Counted from the first letter of the stretch, positions 34,987 through 47,816 are shown. The stretch is DNA of 64,000 bases from Loripinus fragilis (GCA_964019695.1 OZ026522.1:64813811-64877810); one strand, 5' to 3'. The notes: generated by a model from the letters alone, not told the origin. Numbers and translations are program-made.

Positions 34987-35118
34987 GCTGGACCAGATGT
35001 TCCAGTGATGATGAGTGCCCCGGCTTCTCCGAGTACTCCGGGATAACCTGCGGGGGTGGGATTCGTAAAAGGTGCAAATGTGACAAAGATGTTGGATGTG
35101 ATAATTATGGTCAATCAG
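34987..35118 (+). CDS. Exon: Cys-rich repeat 2 of the polycystin/REJ-like protein
   Basis: A symmetric phase 1-1 exon paralogous to 33354-33479. Its cysteine pattern is C-x5-C-x10-C-x7-C-x-C-x5-C with the shared core (Y/F)xxYxGIxC, and its last residues CDNYG parallel CKDYG of the first repeat. Two donors are possible and both keep phase 1: G|GTCAAT after 35109, which matches the paralogous exon end, or CAG|GTATAG after 35118, which is the better consensus and adds three residues. I chose 35118. Alternative use of these NAGNAG-like donors is conceivable. Confidence 0.7.
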
Positions 35119-36654
35119 GTATAGAAGATTCAGTTGAATTTATATATCACTTTGCCAGCTGGGTAATATTGCATGCTTTTTTATCGTTGGTTGTTTTCAT
35201 AATCAACTTTTTAAAAAAAAAATCACTGTGCCAAGCATTTGGGTCCAGATCAGGCCCGACGAAACGTCATCCTCATCATCTGCCCAGTAATCATATAAAA
35301 ACAAACTACTATTGGCTAGCCAGTGAAACACCATGCAAATGGTGTTTTGCTGCTGGGCCGATAGTGGCCAGAGATTGTATTCTGGCAGGATGGTCACATT
35401 TCAAAGAAGTATTTTTCTAAAGCTGGTCAGCCAATTACTATCAGATTTCATATGTAGCTTTGTTGGGCAGAGAGAAAGGCTGCATTATGTTTTGGGGTAG
35501 ATTGGAGCGGAACTCTGATTGCCATGGCAACATAAAGCTTCCATAGACTTTCAATGAATTTTCTTTTCTGCAACCATTAGGCTCATAGTTTATATACTGA
35601 CGCAGACTTCCAAGGCAAATTTTTTATGAGTATAAATTTAACCACAGAACATGGTCTTATTGAATTAATCTCTGTACATGTTCTACCTATATATACCCAT
35701 AAATTAGCCAATTTATGTCACGCCTCAACGAAAAACTGGTACATCTATTTGTATATGTATTCAAAACCCTATTTTTTGCATTGCATTTGCAACCAGGGCA
35801 ACATTTATAATACTTGAGTAAACACAAAGTTATATGAAATATTAAATAAATAATCCAATTTTGTGTATGAAGTGTTGGTCAGTATAAATGTTATTATAGT
35901 TTGTTGTTATAATGGTTCCCTACATAAATCCTACCAATCTAGTTCCTGGGTGTTCAAGTTGGCCTTGTCCCTCAGGTCATTGAGGTCAATAGCTCCCATA
36001 CTCTCCCATAGCTGCTATCCAAATGTTGCGTTTTTAAAGTCCATCAGTAAACTAATGACAAACGTAGATAGAAAATCGTTATAAACAGATTTTTTTTATT
36101 GCCATTTATCGCCTGATTGGCAACAAATGGCAATCGAAAACATTGTTTCTTTCTAGTGATTTTTGATCTGCGTTTATTGATTGTTAATTTTCGCTATCCG
36201 GTATGATGCCCCTGGGTTTTTAACTGACAAGACTCCAGTGGTTATTAGCTTCCACAAACTTACGAGGGGTGATCCAGAAATTAGCGGAAAAGTGCTATAT
36301 AATTTTTTAGTATTAAGCAATCCCTTTGATACTTACGAAATCTGATCTTTGTTTTATTTTAAATATTGGAAGCTAATTTCAAAACAAGTGGAACACATTG
36401 TTTTAATGGAATCGTTACCTTAGCGATGCAAGGGTAATCCTACCCGGCGCACATGACGTCATTTAAAGTTTTCATCAGTTTTAACCAGAAATTCAGTATT
36501 CAAACAGTATATCTGTGGCAGTCACTTTCTGTATTGAGTAATATTTAAACAATGTCCCTGATTTGAGGCTGTCGTTAGTGACATCACAATGCCAATTTTG
36601 ACGTCTTTGGATGTAATACAAAAGCGCGTGACACAGATCATCCGAATTAGCAAA

Positions 36655-37225
36655 ATGGCTGCCCTTGAACAGCAGTCTGTGATTAAATGTTGTGTAGCAA
36701 ACCAAAATTCAAGACAGGAAACCTTTGAAATGTTAGAAACGGCTTTTGGGAACAATGCTATTAAGAAAACTGCTTTGTATAAATGGTACAGTAAGTTTGA
36801 GCATGGCGATAATTCTGTTGCCAGGCTGCCCCTCATCTATCTCAAAGAAAATTGAAACAGTCAAAGAGCTGTTGGACTGATCGTCGGATGACTATTTGAC
36901 GTTGATCGTCAGATGATTTTTTGAGATATTACGATTAGGACTTGGTTATACCTTCGGTACGGTGTTTAGATTATTTATAATGAACTAGGTATGAGGAGAA
37001 ACTGTGGAAGATGGCTACCACATATAATTGATGAAAAGAGGCCTGGTATGCTTCAAACATCTATCCTTTACCATGACAACACACCGTCACATAGAGCAGC
37101 ACAAATTACAGAGACAATAAAAAGACTCGGCTTTTGCCTTTTAGACAACCCCCTTACTCACCAGACTTGACCCCTTGTGATTATTTTCTATTTCCATTGA
37201 TCAAGAGTGTTTTGAGAGGTACAAT
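36655..37225 (+). pseudogene. Mariner transposase, broken
   Basis: The N-terminal DNA-binding part reads MAALEQQSVIKCCVANQNSR and ALYKWYSKFEHGDNSV, the paired HTH of mariner transposases. The middle is missing or unreadable. The C-terminal catalytic end is recognisable as YHDNTPSHRA (second Asp of the DD34D triad) and, in a shifted frame, PPYSPDLTPCDYFLFP (third Asp region). At least one large deletion, a frameshift near 37150 and a stop after 36852 inactivate it. Confidence 0.88.
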
Positions 37226-37272
37226 TTGAGGATGTTGCTGATCTTCCATTTGCAGTTCAGAAGACTATCACA

Positions 37273-37471
37273 GGGAGCGCAGTGGCTCAGTGGTAGAGTG
37301 CTTGACTCAAGACGGAAGATCCCCGGACTCGAGCCTCACCGGCGTCACTGCGTTGTGGTCCTTGAGCAAGACACATTTATCCTATCTTAGTACTGGTTCA
37401 ACCCAGGAAGACACGTCCCTGTTTAACTGAAAGATTGTTGATGGGACGTAAAGAATCAAATCAAACAAAAT
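37273..37471 (+). mobile_element. tRNA-derived SINE, near full-length
   Basis: The head is tRNA-like: box A-like GTGGCTCAGTGGTAGAGTGC and a box B-like CTCGAGCCTCACC. The body GCGTTGTGGTCCTTGAGCAA and tail TTGTTGATGGGACGTAAAGA end in a CAAA-type repeat. It sits inside the mariner element, so it arrived later. Other copies: 4560-4706 and 61168-61355; inverted scraps at about 41475-41530 and 41970-42020. Confidence 0.85.
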
Positions 37472-38338
37472 AACTGGTATTGAGAATGTTTTCTTTCTTT
37501 GGTAAAACGCTGCAGAAAGTGTGTGGATTACAAGGGACCAATATTTTGAGAGATGACATTGTATTGTATGCCAATGTGCTTGCTAACAATGATAGAACAG
37601 ACTTTTCATACTGGTGCGCTGAGTCGCGGGTTCTGACGTTGCCATGACATCGATTAAAATGACGTCATTTTACTTAAAAAAAAATTAAATACCAAATTTC
37701 AAATTAGCATAAATTTTGCTTGATTGTGTAGGAAAATAATTTAATTTGCATTAAAATTGTGGAAATAATGGCACTTTTCGGCGCATTTCTGGATCACCCC
37801 TCGTATAATAAGGACAAACTAAAAAGTATTCATATCTGAAAACATGAGGCTGTAACCAATTTGAGCAATATTAAGATAATTATTAAATTGCTTTCTGTGT
37901 CCAAACAGCTTTATTCAAACAATAGCTTTCTTTATACTTTTCCAAGAGCAAATAAATAGAAAATTCTCTATTGTCTAGAACCAATTGGGATCAGGTGGGA
38001 CAAGGTGCCACTGTTGGGCATGCTATTTCGTATTTCCACACCCCTGGATCAGGGATTTTGGCAGTGCCAACTTTAATTCAACTCAAGACCTGACCTCGAG
38101 GTTATAAAACTTTTTTCATGCTCAAATCTACTGATCATGAAACTTACCATGACAAATGTTGGCATTTTAACATTTAATACCATGATAACTATATACACCT
38201 GAGAGTATGAAAGCAAGGAAAGTCCTTATTTTTTTATTTAATTTTTGCATTTTAGTTTTTTCTAACCATTGAAATATTATGCTCAGTTTAGTTAAATATG
38301 AAAAAATCTTTATAATCTCAGGGCCTGTTGTCTTACAG

Positions 38339-38703
38339 CTCCTGAATGCACGGATGTCCTAGAAGTAAGTGGACTTGGTGAAACTATAGGTGATCTCTGT
38401 ATTACTGACCACTACACTGGGACACAGACAATGAGCGTCACCGTAGAGACCGTAGAGACCAACCCAAACCAAAACACTGGGTGCTCGGGAATTACCAACA
38501 CAGTCTCAAGCTCCAGTTGGACTCTCTACCGTGTTTTCAAAGAAAGTAATTTCGCAGTACTTGAGGAAAATATTATTGCAAGTAATGAAGAAAACGATGC
38601 CACTTATCAGATTGATAATTTCAACTATCATGGAGTATTTGTGGCTAAGGCGGTGGTTCAGTATGTTGACAGTAATGGTGTTTCTAACAGCTCCGCTGTG
38701 CAG
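38339..38703 (+). CDS. Exon: REJ/Ig-like extracellular segment
   Basis: A 365 bp exon, entered in phase 1 (TTACAG acceptor) and left in phase 0 (CAG|GTAAGT). It encodes about 121 residues. The second half has the pattern SSWTLYRV...ATYQIDNFNYHGVFVAKAVVQYVD. This follows the strand layout of Ig-like modules in REJ/polycystin proteins: a WxLY strand, a hydrophobic centre, then a GVYxxxxxV strand. Translation past the donor runs another 66 codons into the intron, but that part is a dispersed repeat found also at 33860 and 62190, so it is not coding. The next exon lies 9.8 kb downstream because an 8.7 kb nested transposon complex fills the intron. Confidence 0.75.
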
Positions 38704-39871
38704 GTAAGTCATGACAAGCGTAAATGTTCTAAAATTTCAAACGCTTTTCTCTTTCTGTTCTCGAATAAGATGTTGATTGTCAGAGCTGAAATTCACAAAA
38801 TGCTTGTCAGAATAGCAAACAGGGAAGACCCTGATCAGACTGCTTCCTCAGAAGCAATGGGTCTGCCCCTGCTTGTCAAGGCATTTTTGACAGGTAACTA
38901 GTATTCAAAATTTTAGAACATCTATACTCTACAGTACTAGTTAAAACTATTTATATCATCTGGAAAATCACATTTTTGCTGCTTGGCCATAAATTAGAGC
39001 ACTGAAAGTGATTGAGACAGGCATCTCATTTTACCCAAACATCCTCTTTAAGTAAATAAAGGCCTTCTACAAGACAAATTGTCTTTCCGACCTCATGCAC
39101 AGCACAGCATGAAATATGCAGTATAAAGGAGTATCAAAATGGGAAATCCAGTGGTCAATGCACAATTAAAACAATCAGGTAAAATGAGATATCTGTCTCA
39201 ATGTACCCTAACTTCTGGCCAATCAGCAAAAACGTGCTTTTCCAGGAAATAAATTGTCGTCTTTGCTTAAATTTTCATTTTCTTTACTCCAGCTCTTATG
39301 GTTTCAGTTTTAGAAGACAGACACATTATGCAACTTCATCATAAAGATGGCATCAAGTGTGACATCATAAGTGAAAAAGATCTGCTATGCTTCAAAATTG
39401 TATATACCAGTATACTCCGTCCAGATAAGAGACGTTGGGCGGTTCTTAGCTTAGTTCAACCCTTGGACAAATACATTTGTAAATCGGCTAGCCAGGTTAC
39501 ATTGTTTGCGTATCCACCCATCTGTGAAACTCTCCACACCAAAAGTATATACCTGTAGTCTTATAGTTGCCGTATCGTGGAAAATAAGCGTTTCGAATGA
39601 TTGAAGATGATTCTGATCAGCCCAGATACCTTGTTTGAAATATGTACACACATGTATCTTAAACACGTACATATATCTTAAACAATACAACCGAAACATC
39701 AATCTTCGACAATGAAATCTACAATCACACATTCAAGTTTTATTATTTTATAAAAGATATGTGTACCCTTTCCCTGTGATCCCTTTATTAAACCCTTAGC
39801 ATGCTGAATTTGAATGTTTGTGTGTGTGTGTGTGGGGGGAGGACAGGGGGCTATTTTTTTGATGTTGTTTT

Positions 39872-41190
39872 TATACCCCGCCACTAAAGTGTGGCGAGGT
39901 ATATACCCCGCCACTAAAGTGTGGCGAGGTATTATGTTATACCCTTCGGTGTCTGTCCGTCCGTCCGTCCGTCCGTCCGTCCGTCCGTCCGTGCTCACCA
40001 TTTCCGATCGATAACTTGAGTATTTATTCACGGAATTTTTTCAAATTTTGCATACATATTGTTATCGGCGATGAGTGGTATGGGATTGTTAATTGGCAAA
40101 ATGCGTCCATTTTTAACGGAGTTACTGCCCTTTTTCGTATTGGAAAAATGGTTTCTGGCCTGTTATTCCTTTACTGTTCATGATATCTGAATGAAACTTC
40201 ACAGATATGTTGCACATCAAAGGTTACATATTGTGACTAAGGACCATCACTCTGACCTTCCCAGTTTGTGAGTTATCCGCCCTTGATAGGTCTGAAAAAA
40301 GGTTTTTCACCTATTGTTCCTTTACTATGTGGAATATCTGAATATAACTTCACAGATATGTATCACATCAAAGGTAACATATTGTGACTAAGAACCGTCA
40401 CTCTTACCTTTCCTGTTTGTGAGTTATCCGCCCTTGATTGAATTAAAATATGTGTTTTACCCGTAGTTCCTTTACTATGTGGAATATTTAAATGAAACTT
40501 TACAGATATGTTTCACATCAAAGGTTACATACTGTGACAAAGAACCATCACTCTTACCTTTCCAGTTCATGAGTTATCTGCCCTTGATTGATCTGAAAAA
40601 TGGTTTTTGACCTGTAGTTCATTTACTATATGGAATATCTGAATGAAACTTCACAGATATGTTGATCATCAAAGGTTACATATTGTGACTAAGGATCTTC
40701 ACTCTTACCTTTCCAGTTCATGAGTTATCTACCCTTGATTGATCTGAAAAATGGTTTTTGACCTGTAGTTCATTTACTATATGGAATATCTGAATGAAAC
40801 TTCACAGATATGTTGACCATCAAAGGTTACATATTGTGACTAAGGGCGTCATATCACTGTCTATCTCAGTTCTGTTGCTATTTAGGCATTATATATCTCA
40901 CAAAATAACTTACATATTTTTAGTAAGGACCGTCACCCTTACCTTTCCAGTTCATGAGTTATCCGCCCTTGATTGATCTGAAAAATGGTTTTTGACCTGT
41001 AGTTCATTTACTATATGGAGTATCTGAATGAAACTTCACAGATATGTTGACCATCAAAGGTTACATATTGTGACTAAGGGCGTCATATCACTGTCTATCT
41101 CAGTTCTGTTGCTATTTAGGCATTATATATCTCACAAAATAACTTTTGGTGCCCCCAGCAGTGGCGGGGTATTCTGCAGTGCTTGCGGTG
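39872..41190 (+). mobile_element. Pearl/Helentron-like element, (CCGT)n with tandem cores
   Basis: Begins with TATACCCCGCCACTAAAGTG/TGGCGAGG hairpin units, present twice in tandem, then eight CCGT repeats (39956-39991). About six ~150 bp cores follow (CAAAGGTTACATATTGTGAC, TTCATGAGTTATCCGCCCTT). The last two units carry an extra GGCGTCATATCACTGTC block (40845 and 41079). It ends near CCAGCAGTGGCGGGGTATTC. Confidence 0.75.
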
Positions 41191-41639
41191 CTTTTATTAA
41201 TGCTATTTTTTCGAAATCAGAACTAAACACCAAATCATTTTCTTATCAAACAAACAGAATTAGGAAGAATATTTTCATAGACAACATTTTTAACGTGAAT
41301 ATTTTCATATAGCATACTAAAGGTAAACCTGTGTACCAGTAGACGCACACAACTGCAGCAAAAATTAGAGATGAGAGTCTCTTTTGTAATTTTGAGTTGA
41401 TTTTGTTTGTTTGTATTGATGTTTTGTGTCGCTGCTTGATTTTTGCAGCCATGACGCGATGTTTCCTGTTCACCTAGGTTGAACCAGTACTTAGCAGAGA
41501 ATAAAGTGTCTTGCTTAGGACATTTCGAAGTGCTTTCATTGAACCTTCTCAAAATAGCGATTCATTAATCACAGGTCTAACACACTAGCACTGAGCAATT
41601 GTGGACCTCGATTATTTGAGTTGATACTCAACATCCCAG

Positions 41640-41940
41640 TCAAGCGCGGATCCAGACACTTTTGACAACATTTATTTATTTTTTTTTTTTTTTTTTTTTA
41701 GTTGATGAGAGGAGAGATGATCAAAATACCACTTAAAGCGGGCCGTCATCTGCCCGCCAGTGAAACGCCATTTGAATGGCGTTTCCCTGGCGTCCCGATG
41801 ATGGCCTAACATTGAATTCTGGCCTTGAAGCTTTGCGATTTTCAGGGGATCCGGACCAGTATTGTTAAGAAAACCAATTATTTGTGATATTTCAGGGGGG
41901 GGGGGGACCCCCTGTCCCCCCCTCTGGATCCGCCCATGGC
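41640..41940. mobile_element. GGATCCAG-type MITE
   Basis: GCGCGGATCCAGACAC at the left and CTCTGGATCCGCCCATGG at the right are inverted repeats. The central hairpin is AACGCCATTTGAATGGCGTT. Poly-T (41680-41699) and poly-G (41896-41906) runs lie inside. Confidence 0.85.
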
Positions 41941-42426
41941 AGTCAAGAAATTTTCAGTTATGTCAGGACGTTTCCTGGGTTGAACCAGTACTAAATAGAG
42001 TATAAGTATAACGTGTCTTGCACAATGAAACAATATGGTGCCTCCAGAGAGACTCAAACAAACGGCCCCTTTATCTCAAGTCAAGCGTTCGACCACTGGT
42101 TGACTCTACAGGTACTCTACAGCTATTTGGTCACTGTATCGCCACATGGTATGCGATGCCTCGGTCTTATTTTAAGCTAATTGAGATAGGTACCAGTTGT
42201 TGGCATGGCTAGACAGTGACCAAAAAGCCGATTAATAACTACAGTTTTTGAAGGCGTCATTTGTTGGGTAAGTTCAATAATGTGTAATCATTAAAATAAT
42301 ATTACATGTATGCCGTTTATATCCGTATATCATGTGTAAAACATTTCGACCTCCGTACCAGTGTATGCAGCTTTGCGTTTTAGATGGTTACTTGAGACAT
42401 GGCAGTATAGTAAATAAAATACCAAA

Positions 42427-45400
42427 CGGCAAAAACACAATCAGATAGGGATAGTTTGTTTCACTTTTTGTAAAATAAAATTTTTTTTGAAATCACTTAT
42501 TTTTGGCATAGACTGTTTGTTTGATATATCAGACATATGATCATAAAGGGATTTTGATTGGATTTTCTCCATCTTTAAAATATTGAGCTTTTACCATGAT
42601 AAGGGTCAGGGGGCTACGGACACTACCATTTAAAAGTATAACATGTACAAAACTCCTAATAAATAGTGCAACATTATATTTTTGCAAGCTAATTTCTTAT
42701 TCCTTGCCAGTACCTTAAGATTTCACACAATTTTCAAAATTTAAACAATTGTTTTAGAAATTCAATAAAACTTAAAAATTAACATTTTTTATTCTACTTA
42801 TGGTATCTTCGGCAAGTAGAATATCTTTTCATACAGGATAGCTATGCTGGGGAAGTTCTTTTTGATAGCAAACTATATCTCCATTCTTTACAATAGAAAA
42901 GTTTTCCAGCCTTTGAGGGGACTGCGTTTTTCATGAAATGTCATTTTTCATTTGTATGCCAATAGGGCTACGGACACTACATACCACGTTATGCTATAAA
43001 TATACATTTCTTTTTGCCAGTTTCATTAATTGAACTCACTTTTAGAAAAATGGTGGTTCTTAAGTACAAGCAATGGCATTCCAGACAAAATAATGATTTT
43101 ATTTTCATATTTTGAATTTTCTTCTTACTTTATAATCATCAAATAGGAGAATACACAATAGAGGAATTCTCTCTCTCTGTAGAAGAGTTCATATTGCATT
43201 AAACTTTGGAATCGAAAGCTTTTCTATTTAAATCATCATAATAATGTGGTCTATAACACTATAATTATTGTAACAAATCTAAGAAACTATTAATGCTGGA
43301 GCAGGGCTACGGACACTACTCGTTTGCTACAGAAGGATATCACTGCAGGTTTTATGAAATATTCTTCTAAAGGACATACACAATGAAATCAAAACTAGCC
43401 TTACTGAAATGCCATGTTTTATTGAATAAACAAATGCTTGAAAACAAGTGTATTTCAGGCTATTATGCACTTTCAAGACAGGCATGAGGGCTCAAATCCC
43501 TCTGGGCAGGTGTAAAAGTTCAATGCTGGAGGGTGCCTCTAGGTAGATTGTCTTTAAATAAAGACCTTGGATAAACTGATTGCAACTTGAAGCCAAATTC
43601 TAACCTGTTTACATCTAGTTTGCAAACATTTCATGGGCTGTTGCAGAGAATTAGAAGTGTAAATATCTTATATATGTTCAGTTATTAGTGAATTACTGTT
43701 ATCAATAAATTACTTGAATGCTGATTCAACAAATAACCATCAATGGTTTAAAATTTGAAAGTGTATAGCCCAGTTACATGTCACATTTAAACAATTTACA
43801 GGTGTGAAATTTTTATTTAGAAAACATTTCATTTTCTGCGCAGCAAGATGATAAATGTGGAAATTTTACACTTGGCTCTTAAAAAACAAGAGCTATTTGC
43901 TGGGTTTTGATTAATTTCTGAGAACTTCTGTTTGATTAAGCGCAGACATTGTGGATAGTTAATAAGCTGAGACTTTGTGAAAAGTTTTACTGATGCCAGG
44001 CAGCAATAATATTCCGAGGTTACAGTAGAATAATTTTATTCTAGTTATCACTCTTAATTGACTTTGTCAAATAAATTGAAATAAGGCGATAACAACGCAA
44101 AAAGAGAGTCAGTGGTTACGAACATGCCTACTATTAAAAAGAATATCAAATTGCTTAATGTGTCCTGCCTAGCACTTGCTTATCAAAGTATTGTATTATT
44201 TCCAAAAGCTTCCCAATTTTCTTATTGATATAATAAGCACTGCCCCTTCCCTAGAAACCTGGAGAAGGCATTAGGGGTGAGATGTATAAAAAGTTTAATT
44301 TATGTGGCAGTTTTAATTTTATACATTCAAATTTGATATGCTGAAAAGTAGCATTAGAAATTTAACATACATATAACTGATTTTCAACTTAACTGTTTCA
44401 TGCCATTTGGGTGTACTTTAGGGTGGGTTAAGGGGGTCAAAATCATTCTTTAGAAGTAAGTCATGTTACATATACATGTAACTGTCATGTATAATTGAAG
44501 GAAATTTAGAATAGATTAACTTGCAAGCCAAATAACAATGTCCTTGGACCTAGTCAATAGCCTTAGTGGATAGGACAAGGGGCTAGACATAAAAGTGATC
44601 AGAAAATGGTGGTATTGCATATCAAACTGAAGGGCAATGAGATTAGAACTTACCAGCCACAGTTAGGCCTTTGTGTCCCTTGTATAGTTTTTAGGATGGG
44701 ATAAGGGGCCACTTATCATTTTTTTCAGAAATGGGTCATAGCATATCAAATTAAAGAACATAAAAAGTAGAGCATGATTCCTACATTAATTCTGTACTTC
44801 TGAACCTAAAGAGTGGGGCAAGGGCCTGAATTGTTTTTCAGAAGTAAGTTTAAGAAACAGATTGTAACGACATGAAACTAAAATATACTAGAGCAGAAGT
44901 CGATGGTACACCATCGCAAATACCCGCTTTTTGACCTATAACCTTTACCTTGGGGTCAAGGTCACACAAAATGCTGCTCAGTACCTTCAACATAATATGA
45001 CCTATGCACCTGTAAAAGTTTGAAGTTGCTATGTCCAATGGTTAAGAAAAATACAAAAAATACACTATATGACCTTGACCTATGGGTCAAGGCCACACCA
45101 AATGTTGTCTAGTGCCCTCCAAATCATATGACCTTTGCACCTGCAAAGTTTGAAGTTGCTACGTCCAACAGTTTAGGAGAAGATGAATTTACAAGAAAGT
45201 TCATTTTTTGACCTTGACCTGCAGGTCAAGGTCACACTAAATGTTGCGCAGTGCCCTCTTCATCATGTGACCTATGCACCTACAGAGTTTGAAGTTACTA
45301 CGTCAAAAGCTTTAGGAGAAGCATTTACAAGAAAATTCAATATTTGACCTTTGACCTTGACCTTGGGGTCAAGGTCACACAAAATGTTGCCCAGTACCAT

Positions 45401-47535
45401 CTACATCATGTGACCTATCCAGCTACAAAGTTTGAAGTTGCTAGGTCTAACCGTTTAGGAGGAGATACATTTACAAGAAAATACATTATTTGATCTTTGA
45501 CCTTGACCTTGGGGTCAAGGTCACACAAAATGTTGCCCAGTAACCTTAACATCATGTGACCTTTTCAGCTACAAAGTTTGAAGTTGCTACGTCAAAAGGT
45601 TTAGGAGGAGATGCATTTACAAGAAAATTCAATATTTGACCTTGACCTTGGGGTCAAGGTCACACAAAATGTTGCCCAGTACCCTCTACATCATGTGACC
45701 TATTCAGCTACAAAGTTTGAAGTTGCTACGTCTAACCGTTAAGGAGGAGATTCAATTACAAGAAAATACAATATTTGACCTTTGACCTTGACCTTGGGGT
45801 CAAGGTCACACGAAATGTCGCCCAGTTCCCTCTACATCATGTGACCTATTCACCTACAAAGTTTGAAGTTGCTATCTCCAATGGTTTAGGAGGAGATACA
45901 TTTACAAGAAACGTGACGGACGGACGTACGCACGGACGGACGGACGGACGGACGACGGACCGACTTTGACTCGAAATTAATATACCCTTTTTTTCTAAAG
46001 AAAAAAGCGGGTATAATTATTTACGTCAGGTGCAGACTTTGTAATTTAAAAGTTAAAAAACGATATATCTACTTAACATGTTCCTACCTCTTACCAGTAT
46101 ACCATATTCAATTATCCAAGTAACATACAAGCACATAATTCGTTGCTTGCAGTGCTCTTTATACATTTTGTATTTCTCTGCCACTCATTTGTCTTTCTGT
46201 TTCCCTCTTTGTAAACATTCACATTCATTTTGTTTTCTCAATCTATCTTTCTTTTTTGGCTGCATCTGATTTAAAATATGTTACTTTGCCTGTCTTTATA
46301 TTCTTTCTGTATCTACTCATTTATTGTTTTATTTTCCTAAATAGATTTTGCTTTCATCTTTATAGCTGTTGCTGTTAATGGTCTATACATTACTGAAAAA
46401 GGCTAATATTTACAGCTTACAAAGTGCATAACGCCAAATGGTAGTGTCCGTAGCCCCATGTTCATATTCATTTGTTTAAGGGAAAATGGAAACAATGGTA
46501 GTTAAATCCCAAGTATTTTTTATCCTAATTCATGTTTCTGTCTGGAATGATCATATGAACCCAGAAAATGAACAACTAAATACAATGTATGCCTAACAGA
46601 TGGTCTTCAAGCTCCTCAGAGGTTCCTTAAAAAAGCAGTTCATTGTTTGAATCATATTGTGGGAATTTAAGATACTTGATAACACCCCTTGGTTGACTTT
46701 GTATAGTTATGCACTAAAAAGCGTTGTGGAGATGTTTATGTCTTCAAATCTTGTAAAACATTGTAGGGCCTATGGACACTACGGGGCTACGGACAAAATT
46801 GCAGACAAGAGGCCACGGAAGTTAAATACTGCAGCTGTCTAAAACTGTTATTGTTTTGCTAATATCCTCATATGAAATAGAAAAAAAGCCAGAATATGAA
46901 AAAACATGTATACATCTATCAATAAAAGGAAGTTGTAAATGGGGCTACGGACACTACACAAAAAACTACAGATATTGACCGACTGACATTTTATTACTTG
47001 CTTCCTATAGGCAGACATATATGAATTTTCTGGCACTGTTGGGTTCATTATATGCAACAATCATAATAACCACCAGATGATTGAATCTTTAATCCAAATA
47101 ATGTAGCTTAAACGTATGGGGTATAAAATTGGCATTTTCATAACGATGGTATTGTATTTTCCAAATTACACCAAATTTTATCATTGCAATATTTCGTGAA
47201 GTTTTTGGCCATTTGATATGCATCATGTGCAATACTTTACTAACCATAGCATCTCCAAATGATTAAATATGGCATGTTTTCAAGGTTTAGTGTGCAAATT
47301 GGTCAATTTTAAAATGAAACAACATAACACTGAAAAAAGGGCTATTTTGCGCTATGTCTCTGGTCGTGAAAAACAGAAACTTCAAATGACCATGACATGT
47401 TATATATCAGTTTGAAGGATTTGATGAGTTCTACATGGAGAACTTACTGCTATACAATTTAAGGTAGAAGAGAAGAAGTTATTAAGCCATAACATATGCC
47501 TCTTTGAATATCCCTATCTGATTGTGTTTTTGCCG
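42427..47535. mobile_element. 5.1 kb TIR element with repeated GGGCTACGGACACTAC motif
   Basis: Termini are 27 bp perfect inverted repeats beginning CGGCAAAAACACAATCAGAT. CAAA flanks both ends (42423-42426 and 47536-47539), and the empty site ACCAAAGGAAA is visible in family X. Exact GGGCTACGGACACTAC lies at 42611, 42965, 43304 and 46942 (+) and at 46441 (-), with a variant at 46766 and a partial at 46784. All are within ~0.9 kb of the left end or ~1.1 kb of the right end. Internal 44888-46015 is a Helentron-like insertion. No transposase-like ORF was found. The superfamily is not assigned. Confidence 0.85.
44888..46015 (-). mobile_element. Pearl/Helentron-like (HINE) element, minus strand, complete
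   Basis: Read on the minus strand it starts with an ATACCCGC hairpin arm pair near 46010, then a CCGT microsatellite (45915-45955), then seven ~150 bp cores, and ends with the hairpin CGATGGTGTACCATCG and CTAG at 44888-44891. It is the sister of 19960-23213. It is inserted inside the 5.1 kb TIR element. Confidence 0.85.
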
Positions 47536-47816
47536 CAAAGGAAATTACAGATAAAAGCACGCTACTTGCAATCAGATCTTCATTACGCTGTGCATCCTTA
47601 CTCTATACATGTAGCAGCAACAGCCGTTCTAACACAGGCCAGTCTGCCTTGCTGATCTTAACTAAAATCCACATAGGTTCTAGGAGGCCCTGACCAGTGC
47701 CTATAATATATAACAAAGTGTCTATAAACGAGTAAGACTTAAGTTTTCTGCAACCGTTTACCGGGCATGCTAACCGTACCTTTGTCGTCTGCGGTTCAGT
47801 TGTTTTGCACGAGTAA

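Larger units (their letters stand above)
36263..37803 (+). mobile_element. Mariner element, 1.54 kb, carrying a SINE
   Basis: Ends CGAGGGGTGATCCAGAAAT and ATTTCTGGATCACCCCTCG are inverted repeats with TA on both sides (36261-36262 and 37804-37805). The length without the 200 bp SINE (about 1.34 kb) fits a full mariner. It lies in the intron before exon 38339. Confidence 0.92.

Noticed and set aside
37273..37345. tRNA gene
   Set aside because: The tRNA-like boxes belong to a SINE with a body and tail repeated at 4560 and 61168; no cloverleaf with intact acceptor stem was seen.
38704..38901. Continuation of the 38339 exon to the stop at 38901
   Set aside because: A consensus donor CAG|GTAAGT at 38703 fits the next exon in phase, and the extra sequence is a dispersed repeat also found at 33860 and 62190.
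40794..41312. Two open frames with the same protein start
   Set aside because: They are duplicated cores of a Helentron-like element, not genes.
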